NCBI RefSeq assembly: GCF_000008765.1
Contig: NC_003030.1
Coordinates: 3,692,001 to 3,756,000, forward strand
Length of the DNA: 64,000 nucleotides
Direction of reading: 5' to 3'
DNA from: Clostridium acetobutylicum ATCC 824
Lineage (GTDB): Bacteria > Bacillota > Clostridia > Clostridiales > Clostridiaceae
The position numbers and the translations under genes are program-made. Below, one piece after another: positions 18,460 to 27,241 of this stretch. The notes beneath the pieces were generated by a model. That model was not told where the DNA came from, did no database searches, and worked only from the letters and a program-made list of their open reading frames with translations. Positions within the stretch are counted from its first letter, which is position 1; each line of letters begins with the position of its first letter.

Positions 18460-18553
18460 GCAATATTTTACAATTATTTTTTTTTGCAGTATGCTACCAT
18501 ATAATTAAAAATATATTTATTTAAAGTACATATTAGAAAAGGTGGTTATAAAC

Positions 18554-18862
18554 ATGAAAGTTAAAGCAGCATTTATTTTTGTAGCACCAGAGGTCGATTA
18601 TAAAATTCATAAAACTGTTATTGATACTCCTGTTGTACATTTAACTGTAATTGGCGTAAAAAATTACAATGAAGCTGTACCTATTGCAAAGGAATTGGTA
18701 AATCAAGGTGTTAAAGCTATAGAGCTTTGTGCTGGATTTGGAAATGAAGGAATAGCACTTGTTAGTAAAGCGGTAAAAGGTAAAGCATCAGTTGGTGCAG
18801 TTAAATTTGATCATCACCCTGGATTTGATTTTAAAAGTGGTGATGATCTATTTAACAATTAA
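18554..18862 (+). CDS. DUF6506-family small protein
   Basis: 102 residues. The protein begins MKVKAAFIFVAPEVDY, and has the family's VKAIELCAGFGNEGIALVSK and VGAVKFDHHPGFDFKSGD blocks. The function of this family is not established. A GTG four codons upstream overlaps the ribosome site (AGGTGG), so the ATG at 18554 is preferred. It follows the AraC regulator and probably forms a regulator-target pair with it. Its end lies about 30 bases before a possible rlmH-tail copy. Confidence 0.75.
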   Translation: MKVKAAFIFVAPEVDYKIHKTVIDTPVVHLTVIGVKNYNEAVPIAKELVNQGVKAIELCAGFGNEGIALVSKAVKGKASVGAVKFDHHPGFDFKSGDDLFNN

Positions 18863-18889
18863 AGTTACTTATATAATCTAAATTCATAT

Positions 18890-18913
18890 TCACTTATGAT
18901 AAAGTATTTCACC
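18890..18913 (-). repeat. Possible rlmH-tail copy I
   Basis: On the minus strand GGTGAA, then a changed stretch, then TATCATAAGTGA. It reads Gly-Glu-Ile-Leu-Tyr-His-Lys-stop, one codon longer than the rlmH tail. Both ends match the tail but the middle does not. It directly follows the 3' end of the group II intron. Confidence 0.35.
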
Positions 18914-18915
18914 TA

Positions 18916-20835
18916 ATCGAGTAGGAGCTAAATAATTATTTTATTTAGCGTCCTCTCACACCACTGTGCGTAACGTTCGGTACACAGCGGTTCAATAGAA
19001 ATTAATGTACTTGCTTATATCTTTTAAAAATACTTGTATAACCTATCTTTTCAAGATAGGAATTTGTAAGTGTTGTTGAAAGTATGGGGCTATTGGCTAT
19101 TCGCCAATAGCTTTTCCTTGTATTTGCAAATTCCCATGCTTTACTATTATTAATTCCAAACTTTCTTAGATTATCATATTTGGTCTTAACCTTCTTCCAC
19201 TGTTTCCAATAGCACATTCTAAGCCTTCGTCTAGTCCACTCATCTAGCTTCTTTGCTAATTTAGTCATCTCAGCTATTCCAAAATAGTTGAGCCATCCTA
19301 TTATACATTGACGAAGTTTTATTATTCTGTTTTCTATATTTAAAGCATTGCTTCTGGCAGTAATTGCTTTAATTTTAGCTTTAAACTTTTTCACAGATTT
19401 TTCATGTACTCTTATTCCTATCTTTCCATACCATTGATAAAATGTGAACCCTAAAAATTTTCTTCTCCAAGGTCTATCAACTGCACTTTTCTCTTTGTTA
19501 ACTTTGAGCTTTAATTTATTTTCAATAAATCTAGTTATGCTTCGCATAACTCTGTCTCCTGCCTTTTTACTTCTAACATAAACATTATTATCATCAGCAT
19601 AGCGACAAAATTTATGTCCTCTTTTTTCAAGCTCTCGGTCAAGTTCTGTAAGCATAATATTACTAAGTAATGGACTCAAGGGTCCTCCTTGTGGACATCC
19701 TCTTTCGGTTTCAGAAACTACTCCATTTATCATTACACCACTTTGCAAATATAACCTTATTAACTTTAATACTCTTTTATCCTTAATTTTTCTAGCAACT
19801 AATGCCATTAATTTATCGTGATTTACAGTATCAAAATATTTCGCAAGGTCTATATCTACAACCCACTTATAACCTTCTTCCATATATTCTTTTGCTTTCT
19901 TTATAGCTTGTTTTGCACTCCTTTTGGGTCTAAAACCATAGCTATTTTCAGAAAATGTTTTTTCAAATATAGGTGTTAACACTTGAGATATTGCTTGTTG
20001 AATAGTTCTATCAACTACAGTTGGTATTCCAAGTAATCTTATTCCACCATCAGGTTTTGGTATTTCCACTCGCCTAACAGCTTTGGGACAATACTTCCCA
20101 TTAAATATACTTGCTATTAGAGTCTTACCATTTTGTTTTAGGTATTGTAGAAGTTCATCTACTTTCATTCCATCCACTCCGTGGCTTCCTTTGTTGGATT
20201 TAACTCTTTTATAGGCAAGATTCATGTTTTGCCTATCAAGTATCCTTTCTAGCAAGTTAGTTTCATATAACTTTCCATCGTCTTTTCTTCTATCAAATGC
20301 CGTAGAAATACTATGCGCTCTCGTGCTATTTTGAAGTTCCACTCTTATTTCACACGACCAGCCCTCTTTATATGAAGTTGTCTGCAATTTTTGCATTTCT
20401 TTCGAATTTTTCAAGTTTCCAAGACCTCCTATTGTTCAGTCCTTCCCAGTTCATTCATGACTGAACTGGTACTATGACTTCTGCTGACTTCTGATAGTTC
20501 AGCTACATATCACTATGTAGGTTATCATACAGAAATTTCATTCTTTGATGATTTATCTATCAGACCTCCCCAGGTAAGAACGACAACCTTCCTCTCATAT
20601 ATCTGCCACATTTACTTTCTAGGAATTCGGATAGTGTTGGACTTTGTTTTGTTATGCAAACTCGTCCTACCTAGATAAGCCTTGTATGTGATTCGTATAC
20701 CTCAGACCGAGAATTTGCCTAGTACTTCCTTCAGATTCCTCCTCACGAAGGACACCCTTGCCTTCGGCTAGTGGTTCCCACTATCAAGCCCACAGCGGAC
20801 TTTCACCGCCAAGTTGTCGCCCATGCTGGGCGCAC
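18916..20835 (-). mobile_element. Group II intron with reverse transcriptase
   Basis: The minus strand begins GTGCGCCCAGCATGGGCGAC at 20835, a standard group II 5' end, and includes the domain I sequence GGTGAAAGTCCGCTGTGGGC. Past the reverse transcriptase are domain V (GAACCGCTGTGTACCG paired with the CGCACAGTGGTG side) and domain VI, ending CTCCTACTCGAT at 18916. Length is about 1.92 kb. The 5' exon is an intrinsic terminator hairpin with its T-run ending exactly at the intron start, the target choice known for group IIC introns. The element looks intact. Confidence 0.88.
19002..20414 (-). CDS. ltrA: Group II intron reverse transcriptase/maturase
   Basis: 470 residues. Reverse-transcriptase blocks are in order: GVDGMKVDELLQYLK, VRRVEIPKPDGGIRLLGIPT, NSYGFRPKRSAKQAI, WVVDIDLAKYFDTVNHDKLM, GCPQGGPLSPLLSNIML, and the catalytic FCRYADDNNVYV near residue 265. 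The maturase (X) domain follows from about residue 340 (LRQCIIGWLNYFG, RRRLRMCYWKQWKK). No HNH endonuclease domain is present after the maturase part, as in compact group IIC-type proteins. It folds and splices its intron and primes retrohoming. All catalytic motifs are intact. Confidence 0.93.
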   Translation of the reverse strand: MKNSKEMQKLQTTSYKEGWSCEIRVELQNSTRAHSISTAFDRRKDDGKLYETNLLERILDRQNMNLAYKRVKSNKGSHGVDGMKVDELLQYLKQNGKTLIASIFNGKYCPKAVRRVEIPKPDGGIRLLGIPTVVDRTIQQAISQVLTPIFEKTFSENSYGFRPKRSAKQAIKKAKEYMEEGYKWVVDIDLAKYFDTVNHDKLMALVARKIKDKRVLKLIRLYLQSGVMINGVVSETERGCPQGGPLSPLLSNIMLTELDRELEKRGHKFCRYADDNNVYVRSKKAGDRVMRSITRFIENKLKLKVNKEKSAVDRPWRRKFLGFTFYQWYGKIGIRVHEKSVKKFKAKIKAITARSNALNIENRIIKLRQCIIGWLNYFGIAEMTKLAKKLDEWTRRRLRMCYWKQWKKVKTKYDNLRKFGINNSKAWEFANTRKSYWRIANSPILSTTLTNSYLEKIGYTSIFKRYKQVH

Positions 20836-20839
20836 AAAA

Positions 20840-20875
20840 ATGAGGGATCACCTTCACAATCTGGTGATCCCTCAT
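20840..20875 (-). terminator. Intrinsic terminator used as intron target
   Basis: ATGAGGGATCACC and GGTGATCCCTCAT form a perfect 13-base stem with a ten-base loop, followed on the minus strand by five Ts. The group II intron begins at the next base. It would end the transcript of the hydrolase at 21056. Confidence 0.8.
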
Positions 20876-21055
20876 TCTTAATAATATATATTCTTCATGA
20901 TATGGCTCTCATATTACTGCATCAGTTAATTCTTTAAAATAATTATTTAAACTTTTTTAATTAAAATGTATCGTTACATGTTTCTAACAAGCACAGTTCC
21001 ACCTGTACTAATGTAAGTTTCATAATCTTCACCTGTAATCAACTTAAAAAATATC

Positions 21056-22222
21056 CTAGCAATCACTTGGTCTAGGTGCAAAAGGGCCAAGACCAATGGA
21101 ACAAAGCCAATTCAGTACTACCTCATGCAGCACATTGATGTTGTCTACCTGACAGTGTTCTAATCCGCCAATTCTTCTATCCTCTATAGGGAAAAACGTC
21201 TTGTTTTTCGAACCGGCCTGTTCGTAATTTTTAAGAGCTTGCGTTAGCGGATTGGGCTGAACTAATATCTCTTCTGCACCATGCATCACAAGAAGAGGGC
21301 ATTCTATCTGGTGAAGCACACCCTCGAGATTGTAGGCAAAACGAGGATTTTCTGCAAAGTCATCCAAGCTTTTTGCACCTAGGATTCTCATGCCGTGACC
21401 AGCCAAACTCGGTGGCATCCATTTTAGCATTGCTTCCCAGTCGAATGCGTGGGTACCTCCGTCAGAGATGACGGCAGCAATCCTGTGGTCGAAGGAAGCA
21501 AATCTAAGTGAGTCGTATGCCGCAAAGCTCTCACCGTGGACAATAATCTTGTTAGGATCCACTTCCGGTCTAGTTAGAAGAAAATCGATTGCTCTTGAAT
21601 GAAAAGCCTCGCTGTCAGCTCTCCTGCCCTTTCCCTTTTCGTACATTGAAAGACCAGTTCCAGGCTGATCATAGACCATAAAGTTATATCCACAGGAAAT
21701 AAAGGCAGGTCCTAACCAGAAATAGTTCTCAATTGACCATTCATCACCACCATTGAGAGCCAAAATTGTGGGCTTCGGACCTTTTATCCAAGAAGGTGAG
21801 AAAAAGTACCCATCCAACTTGACATCCTCATAATCTACTTGGATTTTCTCTGGTTTGACATCAAAGTATTTTCCGGCAGCTTCGAAGAGTTCATTTACCT
21901 TCCTAAATATACGGATTTTCTCGTTGTCATCATCCATCACAGTATATTCAGCAATTCTGTTGTAATTGCAAGCACGAATATAGCAGTTACGTGCTGTATA
22001 CCAGTTTCCAACTGCTTCTGCCTCCTTTCCATGCCTTTCCAAAGTCTCTGCTGTTATGAGCCATTCCCTATGCCATGTTTCCTTATCATTTGGATCTATT
22101 TTTTTGCATGCTTCATAAATTTCGGTAACGTCAGTAGCACCAAGACTTGCCAAGCCTAGAGCTTTAGTTACTTGATATGACATCATATAGTTGTTTGGCC
22201 AACGGCTGAATTCAATTGACAT
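21056..22222 (-). CDS. Alpha/beta hydrolase, FrsA/pseudooxynicotine-hydrolase-like
   Basis: 388 residues. A helical N-terminal part (about 1-130) precedes an alpha/beta-hydrolase core. The oxyanion strand is ILALNGGDEWSIENYFW, the nucleophile elbow is IIVHGESFAAYDS (Ser near residue 240), and the catalytic His is probably in GGLEHCQVDNI near 360. The acid is less clear: HGAEEILVQP has Glu where Asp is common. Relatives hydrolyse C-C or ester bonds in dihydroxypseudooxynicotine-like compounds. Base composition is richer in GC than the neighbours, which suggests a separate origin. The substrate is unknown. Confidence 0.78.
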   Translation of the reverse strand: MSIEFSRWPNNYMMSYQVTKALGLASLGATDVTEIYEACKKIDPNDKETWHREWLITAETLERHGKEAEAVGNWYTARNCYIRACNYNRIAEYTVMDDDNEKIRIFRKVNELFEAAGKYFDVKPEKIQVDYEDVKLDGYFFSPSWIKGPKPTILALNGGDEWSIENYFWLGPAFISCGYNFMVYDQPGTGLSMYEKGKGRRADSEAFHSRAIDFLLTRPEVDPNKIIVHGESFAAYDSLRFASFDHRIAAVISDGGTHAFDWEAMLKWMPPSLAGHGMRILGAKSLDDFAENPRFAYNLEGVLHQIECPLLVMHGAEEILVQPNPLTQALKNYEQAGSKNKTFFPIEDRRIGGLEHCQVDNINVLHEVVLNWLCSIGLGPFAPRPSDC

Positions 22223-22488
22223 TGCAGTATCCTCCTTCTCTAGTTATATTGATTACTCCCGTCCATCTCTGATTAAGTACAAGGGTACATGTTTTGAAAT
22301 AATAGCACCTATCTATGCCGGTTTTGCCAGCTTGATTCTCTAACATATCATTTCCTCCTATCAATTTACTTGCATTTTTTTAAGTTACAAGTAAATTCTA
22401 TGATATAAAAATAAAGCCGTCCTAAAAGTAAAATAAATCTTTATAAAAAGAATATAAAAGATTGTAAAGCACTAAAAAATAAAAAGGC

Positions 22489-22522
22489 CACTGCCTGTGT
22501 TCCATACTTTCAATCAGCAGTG
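22489..22522 (-). terminator. Terminator after the sensor kinase gene
   Basis: On the minus strand CACTGCTG pairs with CAGGCAGTG, then GCCTTTTTATTTTT. It ends the two-component operon 30 bases after the kinase stop. The rest of the 22223-22550 gap shows the upstream region of the hydrolase and no gene. Confidence 0.75.
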
Positions 22523-22550
22523 ATCTTTAATTTATTGTAGAAAAATAAAA

Positions 22551-23603
22551 TTAGTGTTTTGCAAGTGGGAGGCTGAACTTTATGCCCAGACCGCCATACT
22601 CAGAAGAATATGCATAAATTTCTCCACCATGATATTCAATAATCGATTTACAGCTTGCAAGTCCAAGTCCTATCCCACCATTTTCAATTTGCCTAGATTT
22701 ATCCACAGTGAAAAATTTAAGAAATAGTGAAGATATATCTTTATCTGGCACTCCAATCCCATTATCCTCAATTTCAAAATAGGCATAAGACCCTTGTGAG
22801 TATCCAGTCATATACACTTTCAACTCATTTTTTCCTCCATATCTTACAACATTACTAAAGAGATTACCAAAGACCCGACCTATCATAATTTCATTGACCA
22901 TAAGCATCATATTTCCCGTGAATAAATGTTTGTAAACAAGCTCACAGTCAAGTCCCGATAGCTCATGCTCATATTCTAGGGCAATGTTTTCAAATAATTT
23001 TGATGCATCAACGGGTTTCACTGTCATAGATTCTAAATCCAGTTTCTCTTTGGTGAAGCTTAAAAAGTCATTGATAAGCTCAGCCATATATTTTGACTTT
23101 TTTTGAATCAACTCATAATATTCCTGCTTTTCATTTTCTGATAGACCCTTTTGCATAGCTAACAGTTCAGCAAAACCATTAATAGATGTTAATGGTGCTT
23201 TTAGATCGTGAGCAATAGCAGCAATCATATCTGTTTGCTCTTTGTGTGCTAGTTGGAGCCTCTTTTCCATATTGTTAAAGTGATTATAAAGGTCTCCAAT
23301 TTCATCATTACTCCTTAGAGCAAGTGAAGGCAATGGATGCACGATATTTATTCTTTCCAATCTGGTATTAAGCAGTCCGATTGGTTTTTCTATAAAAAAA
23401 TAAATATACATAATCAAAATAACAAAGATGAAACAGGCAATAGCAAATATAGGAAAGAGTAATCCTATACTTGATGAATTTAGTAATGAACCTGATATAG
23501 GTGAATATAATGCAAAGATAAACTTTAAATAGATTCCAATTGAAACCATAAAAACTATAAACATCACCAGGAACAATAAAGGAAGTTTTATTCTCAGTTT
23601 CAT
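22551..23603 (-). CDS. Sensor histidine kinase
   Basis: 350 residues from the Met at 23603, which has GGAAAGAG before it; the longer frame overlaps the response regulator and has no ribosome site. Two membrane spans (LPLLFLVMFIVFMVSIGIYL and LLFPIFAIACFIFVILI) flank a very short outer loop, so it may sense membrane or bound-ligand changes. HAMP follows, then the His box MIAAIAHDLKAPLTSINGFA, N box NLFSNVVRYG, DNGIGVPD and GGIGLGLA. It starts four bases after the response-regulator stop, so the two form one operon. Similar intramembrane-type kinases often respond to cell-wall antibiotics. Confidence 0.88.
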   Translation of the reverse strand: MKLRIKLPLLFLVMFIVFMVSIGIYLKFIFALYSPISGSLLNSSSIGLLFPIFAIACFIFVILIMYIYFFIEKPIGLLNTRLERINIVHPLPSLALRSNDEIGDLYNHFNNMEKRLQLAHKEQTDMIAAIAHDLKAPLTSINGFAELLAMQKGLSENEKQEYYELIQKKSKYMAELINDFLSFTKEKLDLESMTVKPVDASKLFENIALEYEHELSGLDCELVYKHLFTGNMMLMVNEIMIGRVFGNLFSNVVRYGGKNELKVYMTGYSQGSYAYFEIEDNGIGVPDKDISSLFLKFFTVDKSRQIENGGIGLGLASCKSIIEYHGGEIYAYSSEYGGLGIKFSLPLAKH

Positions 23604-23607
23604 ACTA

Positions 23608-24300
23608 TTACTCTCTTTCCTTGTACTTATATCCAATGCCCCAAATTGTTTTAATAAAGTCATATTCAGGGCCAAGTTTCTTACGGATATTTTTTATATG
23701 AACCGTTACGGTATTTAATTCTCCGTATTCGTCTCCCCATACATGTTCATATATCTGCTCACGAGTCAATACATTATTGGGGTTATGCACGAGCATGGAC
23801 AATATTTGAAATTCTTTTGTTGATAAATTAAGCTTTCTGTTATTTAGAAATGCTTCAAAGGTCTTATCATTCAAGATGAGAGGAGAATCATTTCTTTCTC
23901 TATTAGGACTAAGTTCATTCCACTCTTTAAAGAGCCTGTCAATTTTTCTGAAGTTGGCTCTTATCCTGGAAGTAAGCTCCTGAATGCTAAAGGGCTTTGC
24001 CATGTAATCATCTGCCCCTATTTCGAGCCCAACGATTTTATCGATATCCTTATCCCGGGCGCTTAAAAACAGAATTGGAACATTATAAGATTTTCTGATG
24101 CTTCGGCAGACATCAAGACCATCCATACCAGGCATCATTATATCAAGAATGATGAAATCAATGTGATTTTCTTTCAATGCACATAAGGCTTCTTTCCCAG
24201 AATATGCTGAAATCATTTCAAATCCCTCATAGCTTAAACTCTTTGTTATAAGTTTTACTATATCTCTATCATCATCTACAACTAATATCTTTTTTTGCAC
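23608..24300 (-). CDS. OmpR-family response regulator
   Basis: 230 residues. The receiver domain has the acidic pair in VVDDDRD, the phosphorylated Asp in FIILDIMMPGMDG and the Lys in DDYMAKPFSI. The winged-helix effector (about 135-228) ends in RKLGPEYDFIKTIWGIGYKY. The start is a GTG eight or so bases after GGAGG. It is phosphorylated by the kinase just downstream. Possible targets are the hydrolase or ABC genes nearby, but no matching direct repeats were identified. Confidence 0.9.
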   Translation of the reverse strand: MQKKILVVDDDRDIVKLITKSLSYEGFEMISAYSGKEALCALKENHIDFIILDIMMPGMDGLDVCRSIRKSYNVPILFLSARDKDIDKIVGLEIGADDYMAKPFSIQELTSRIRANFRKIDRLFKEWNELSPNRERNDSPLILNDKTFEAFLNNRKLNLSTKEFQILSMLVHNPNNVLTREQIYEHVWGDEYGELNTVTVHIKNIRKKLGPEYDFIKTIWGIGYKYKERE

Positions 24301-24586
24301 TTCTCACCTCCGAGCTGCTTCAATAAGCTTTCTCTTCCACAGTCAAAGTTATAGCTTAGCTTAACTGGAGCCTTTAGCTTTCTCACATATATCAACCTAT
24401 TTTATGCCCTGTAATTAGGCTTTTCCAAAGAGATTTTTGAAGTTTTCTGTAATTTTTTCACCGTAAACATATTCTCTAAAAGCTATGCTTTCATTTATCT
24501 CTACAATTAGGAATCTATAATTTAAATTATTAACCTAAGTAACAGGCAATTTTTCTATAATTAGAACTTACACAAAAATCCACATC

Positions 24587-25174
24587 CTATGCTTTATATA
24601 TAGGAAGCAAAATATTATCTATCATGTCCTTAGCACTCTCTTCTGTGATCTTACCATGCTGTATAATCTCGTTGATAATCAGCAGCGACGGTAGATTTAA
24701 AGCTTTTTGAGAAATAGTATTTACAGAAAGTGAAACCTCATTGCGCTGATTAGCCCTGGTTATAATAGTCTCAATGGATTTACTAATATCATTTTCATTA
24801 TTGATACTATTAAATAAGTCATAAGATACTGCATTGGAAAACATATCTGAAATCAAATCTCGCAGATCCTCAGGTTTTATAACCTGAAAAATTGGATTTA
24901 AGCACTCAAATAGCGCCATTAAGTCTTCTTTCAATGAACCATGATCTCCTATATCAAAGCTTATGGCTGGTGCCTGCCTGCTTATAGCCGCAAAAATAAG
25001 ATAACATTTTTGTGGCCAGCGCCGATAAATAGCATTTTTATTGGTTTTTGCAGCATGAGCTACATCATCCATAGTCAATTTACCATATCCCTTTTGTTGA
25101 AGCAATAACCAAGCCTCATCTAAAATTGCATTTTCCAGCGTAACGCCTCGGCGTCGACTAACATTATCGTTCAC
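24587..25174 (-). CDS. TetR-family regulator of the ABC operon
   Basis: 195 residues. The helix-turn-helix is GKLTMDDVAHAAKTNKNAIYRRW, typical of AcrR-like TetR proteins (with the C-terminal TetR_C domain). The start is a GTG after GGAGG. It lies 12 bases after the permease gene on the same strand, so the regulator is the third gene of the ABC operon and probably controls its own promoter through the 38-base palindrome at 26826. The 286-base gap after it (24301-24586) shows no gene. Confidence 0.83.
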   Translation of the reverse strand: MNDNVSRRRGVTLENAILDEAWLLLQQKGYGKLTMDDVAHAAKTNKNAIYRRWPQKCYLIFAAISRQAPAISFDIGDHGSLKEDLMALFECLNPIFQVIKPEDLRDLISDMFSNAVSYDLFNSINNENDISKSIETIITRANQRNEVSLSVNTISQKALNLPSLLIINEIIQHGKITEESAKDMIDNILLPIYKA

Positions 25175-25186
25175 TTTGTTTTCCTC

Positions 25187-25885
25187 CTATTTTTGGTCAA
25201 CATAATTCCACCATAATATAGTACCATAAACACCAATAAATACTATAATAGAAATTGTCATTCTGCTGACTAAGCTAATTAGCTGAGGATTATTTAAATA
25301 TATTCCAGGAATAGACCATGGGATATATGGGCCTACAGACTGTGATCCAAAAACAACAGCCATAATTAGAGCTACAAAAGATATACTAACGGGCGCAAGT
25401 ACACCACGTACCATGCTGGCGATGAGCGGGAACAAGAAGCTTAGACCTATATTATATAGTGTTGCCATGACCAATCGTTTTACAATGTTTCCAGCCAAAG
25501 ATACATTGAAATCTGCTAAATTAAAACAATACCCTAGTGAGAAAGTCGCCATGATTGCTATCACAGTTATACCTACAAAGCTCAATTCTAAAGCCAAAAA
25601 CTTTGCAGTAACTAAAGTTGTACGAGGAATTGGCAAGGATAATAGATCTTTATAAGTTTGATCCTGATATTCCCTTCCAAATACCCAGGTGCTTAAAATA
25701 CTGAATCCTATAAGACCAATTACAGTTAAATACATAAAAAAAGTACCCTTTAAAAATGCTTCCCAGGTTTTATCCTGCATATGAATGAATATTAAAAAAG
25801 TATAAAAGGCCAAAATATAGATTGGTATACGACCTCGCATTATTTTATAAAGCTCTATTTTAATCATTGACCATAGCTGTTTCAT
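25187..25885 (-). CDS. ABC-2 type transporter permease
   Basis: 232 residues with six hydrophobic spans. The N-terminus MIKIELYKIMRGR and STWVFGREYQDQTYKDLLSL followed by PIPRTTLVTAK match ABC-2 permeases of the bacitracin/lantibiotic-efflux type. It overlaps the ATPase gene by 26 bases, so translation is coupled. It should form a homodimer with two ATPase subunits and export a peptide, lipid or drug. Confidence 0.85.
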   Translation of the reverse strand: MKQLWSMIKIELYKIMRGRIPIYILAFYTFLIFIHMQDKTWEAFLKGTFFMYLTVIGLIGFSILSTWVFGREYQDQTYKDLLSLPIPRTTLVTAKFLALELSFVGITVIAIMATFSLGYCFNLADFNVSLAGNIVKRLVMATLYNIGLSFLFPLIASMVRGVLAPVSISFVALIMAVVFGSQSVGPYIPWSIPGIYLNNPQLISLVSRMTISIIVFIGVYGTILWWNYVDQK

Positions 25886-26798
25886 AAGTATGCATCTCCT
25901 TAATTGTTCTAAGAAAGAATTCTTCTAAGCTTTCCTTTACAGGCTGAAAAATCATAGGATTTAATTTCTGTTGCTCTAATTGATGCAATAAAGCAGAATA
26001 TTGGTTAATTGGTACACCTGAAACAAGTATTTCCGACTCACTTACTGGAGTACACTGCAAGTGTTTTGTATCAAGGTAATCAGTAAGGTTTTTAACAGAC
26101 TCCTCCACTTTTATATATAGTTTGGATTGCCTGCATCCTTCAAATTCAAGAAAACTTAATTCCCGCAACAGGCGTCCACTAGCCAGTATTCCGATACGAT
26201 TCACCAGTTTTTCCATCTCATCGAGTAAATGACTTGAAATAAAAATAGTAGTGCCGTTTTTAGCCATTCTTAATAAAGATTGGCGTACAGCCACAAGACC
26301 CTCTGGATCTAGCCCGTTTGTCGGCTCGTCTAGCAAAAGAATCTTTGGTTTATGAATAAGTGCCTTTGCTAATCCAACTTTTTGATTGTTTCCTAAAGAA
26401 AGATCTTTTACCTTAACCTGTCGGTATGCATCTAACAAAAGCTGCTGTGATATGTTATCAATTCGTTTCTTAATTTCCGAATTGGGGATGAGTCTTTGCT
26501 TTGCATATAATATGAGATTTTCTTCAACCGTAAAGTTTGGATATGCATGTGGTGTTTCAATCAAGTACCCCACCTGATTCCAAAACTCAGAAGGAAGCTT
26601 TGAAATTGATTGTCCTGAATAATAAATTTCGCCTGATGTAGGTCGAATCATTTTTAGCAGCATGCGCATTGTTGTTGTCTTTCCAGCACCGTTTAACCCT
26701 AAAAAGCCGTATATTTCACCTTCGTTAGCTGTCAGGTTAATATTAAAAGCACTGTTTTTCGAACCATAACTCTTTGTTAAATCTTTAGTTTGAATCAT
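25860..26798 (-). CDS. ABC transporter ATP-binding protein
   Basis: 312 residues from the Met at 26798, which opens MIQTKDLTKSYGSKN, the canonical start of the fold; the longer frame begins inside the operator. Walker A GFLGLNGAGKTTT, signature LSLGNNQKVGLAKA, Walker B ILLLDEPTNGLD and the His switch FISSHLLDE are intact. The C-terminal extension (about 215-312) is as in BcrA-type ATPases. It powers the permease encoded by the next gene. A role in resistance to a peptide antibiotic is plausible but not proven. Confidence 0.88.
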   Translation of the reverse strand: MIQTKDLTKSYGSKNSAFNINLTANEGEIYGFLGLNGAGKTTTMRMLLKMIRPTSGEIYYSGQSISKLPSEFWNQVGYLIETPHAYPNFTVEENLILYAKQRLIPNSEIKKRIDNISQQLLLDAYRQVKVKDLSLGNNQKVGLAKALIHKPKILLLDEPTNGLDPEGLVAVRQSLLRMAKNGTTIFISSHLLDEMEKLVNRIGILASGRLLRELSFLEFEGCRQSKLYIKVEESVKNLTDYLDTKHLQCTPVSESEILVSGVPINQYSALLHQLEQQKLNPMIFQPVKESLEEFFLRTIKEMHTYETAMVND

Positions 26799-26825
26799 TG
26801 ACAAATGTAACACCTCACTCTCATG

Positions 26826-26863
26826 CTGTTCATATAGGGTACTCTGGTACCTTATATGAACAG
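26826..26863. promoter_or_regulatory. 38-base palindromic operator before the ABC operon
   Basis: CTGTTCATATAGGGTAC and GTACCTTATATGAACAG are 17-base arms with one mismatch around a four-base centre. It sits 28 bases before the ATPase start. TetR-type repressors bind palindromes of this kind, and a TetR gene closes the operon. Confidence 0.65.
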
Positions 26864-26929
26864 TATAGCACCAGAATTTCAAATATGCAACACGAATTTA
26901 TTACTTTACGGCCAAAGGAAACATCTTCT

Positions 26930-27069
26930 TTATATTTATGCATCACTTTATACTGGCACAAAGTCAGTGCCACTCGTAAAACTTGTGGCTTGCTTTCGCC
27001 CTTTTTTCATGCTTTTTTTAACTTACGCAAAAAGGAGTATCGCAAGCTACTTTAAAAGTAGTTTTGCGA
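26930..27069. other. Hairpin cluster, possible relic of an IS605-type end
   Basis: Three hairpins follow each other: GGCACaaagtcaGTGCC, one around AAACTTGTGGCTTGC, and TCGCAA-TACTTT with AAGTAG-TTGCGA (27040-27069). Dense short hairpins with such a layout occur at the right ends of IS200/IS605 elements, but no transposase or tnpB coding is left. An alternative is a terminator array for the divergent ABC operon. Confidence 0.3.
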
Positions 27070-27129
27070 CACCCTCTTCTATATTGTAATATATATTTAT
27101 AGTATCTATCTTTTTCAAAAAAATCTATG

Positions 27130-27150
27130 TCATTTATGATAAGGTTCTCC
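27130..27150 (-). repeat. rlmH-tail copy D (intact coding tail)
   Basis: On the minus strand GGAGAACCTTATCATAAA then TGA translates exactly Gly-Glu-Pro-Tyr-His-Lys-stop, but with CCT, AAA and TGA where rlmH has CCG, AAG and TAA. GATAAG and CTTATC flank it as a short inverted repeat. Confidence 0.75.
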
Positions 27151-27241
27151 GCAACTATCTTATCGGCGTCAGTTTCAAAGAATAGGTATTTTCTTATATT
27201 CTTTTCGATTTAATTCCATGCTAAAAAATAATGAATCAACA

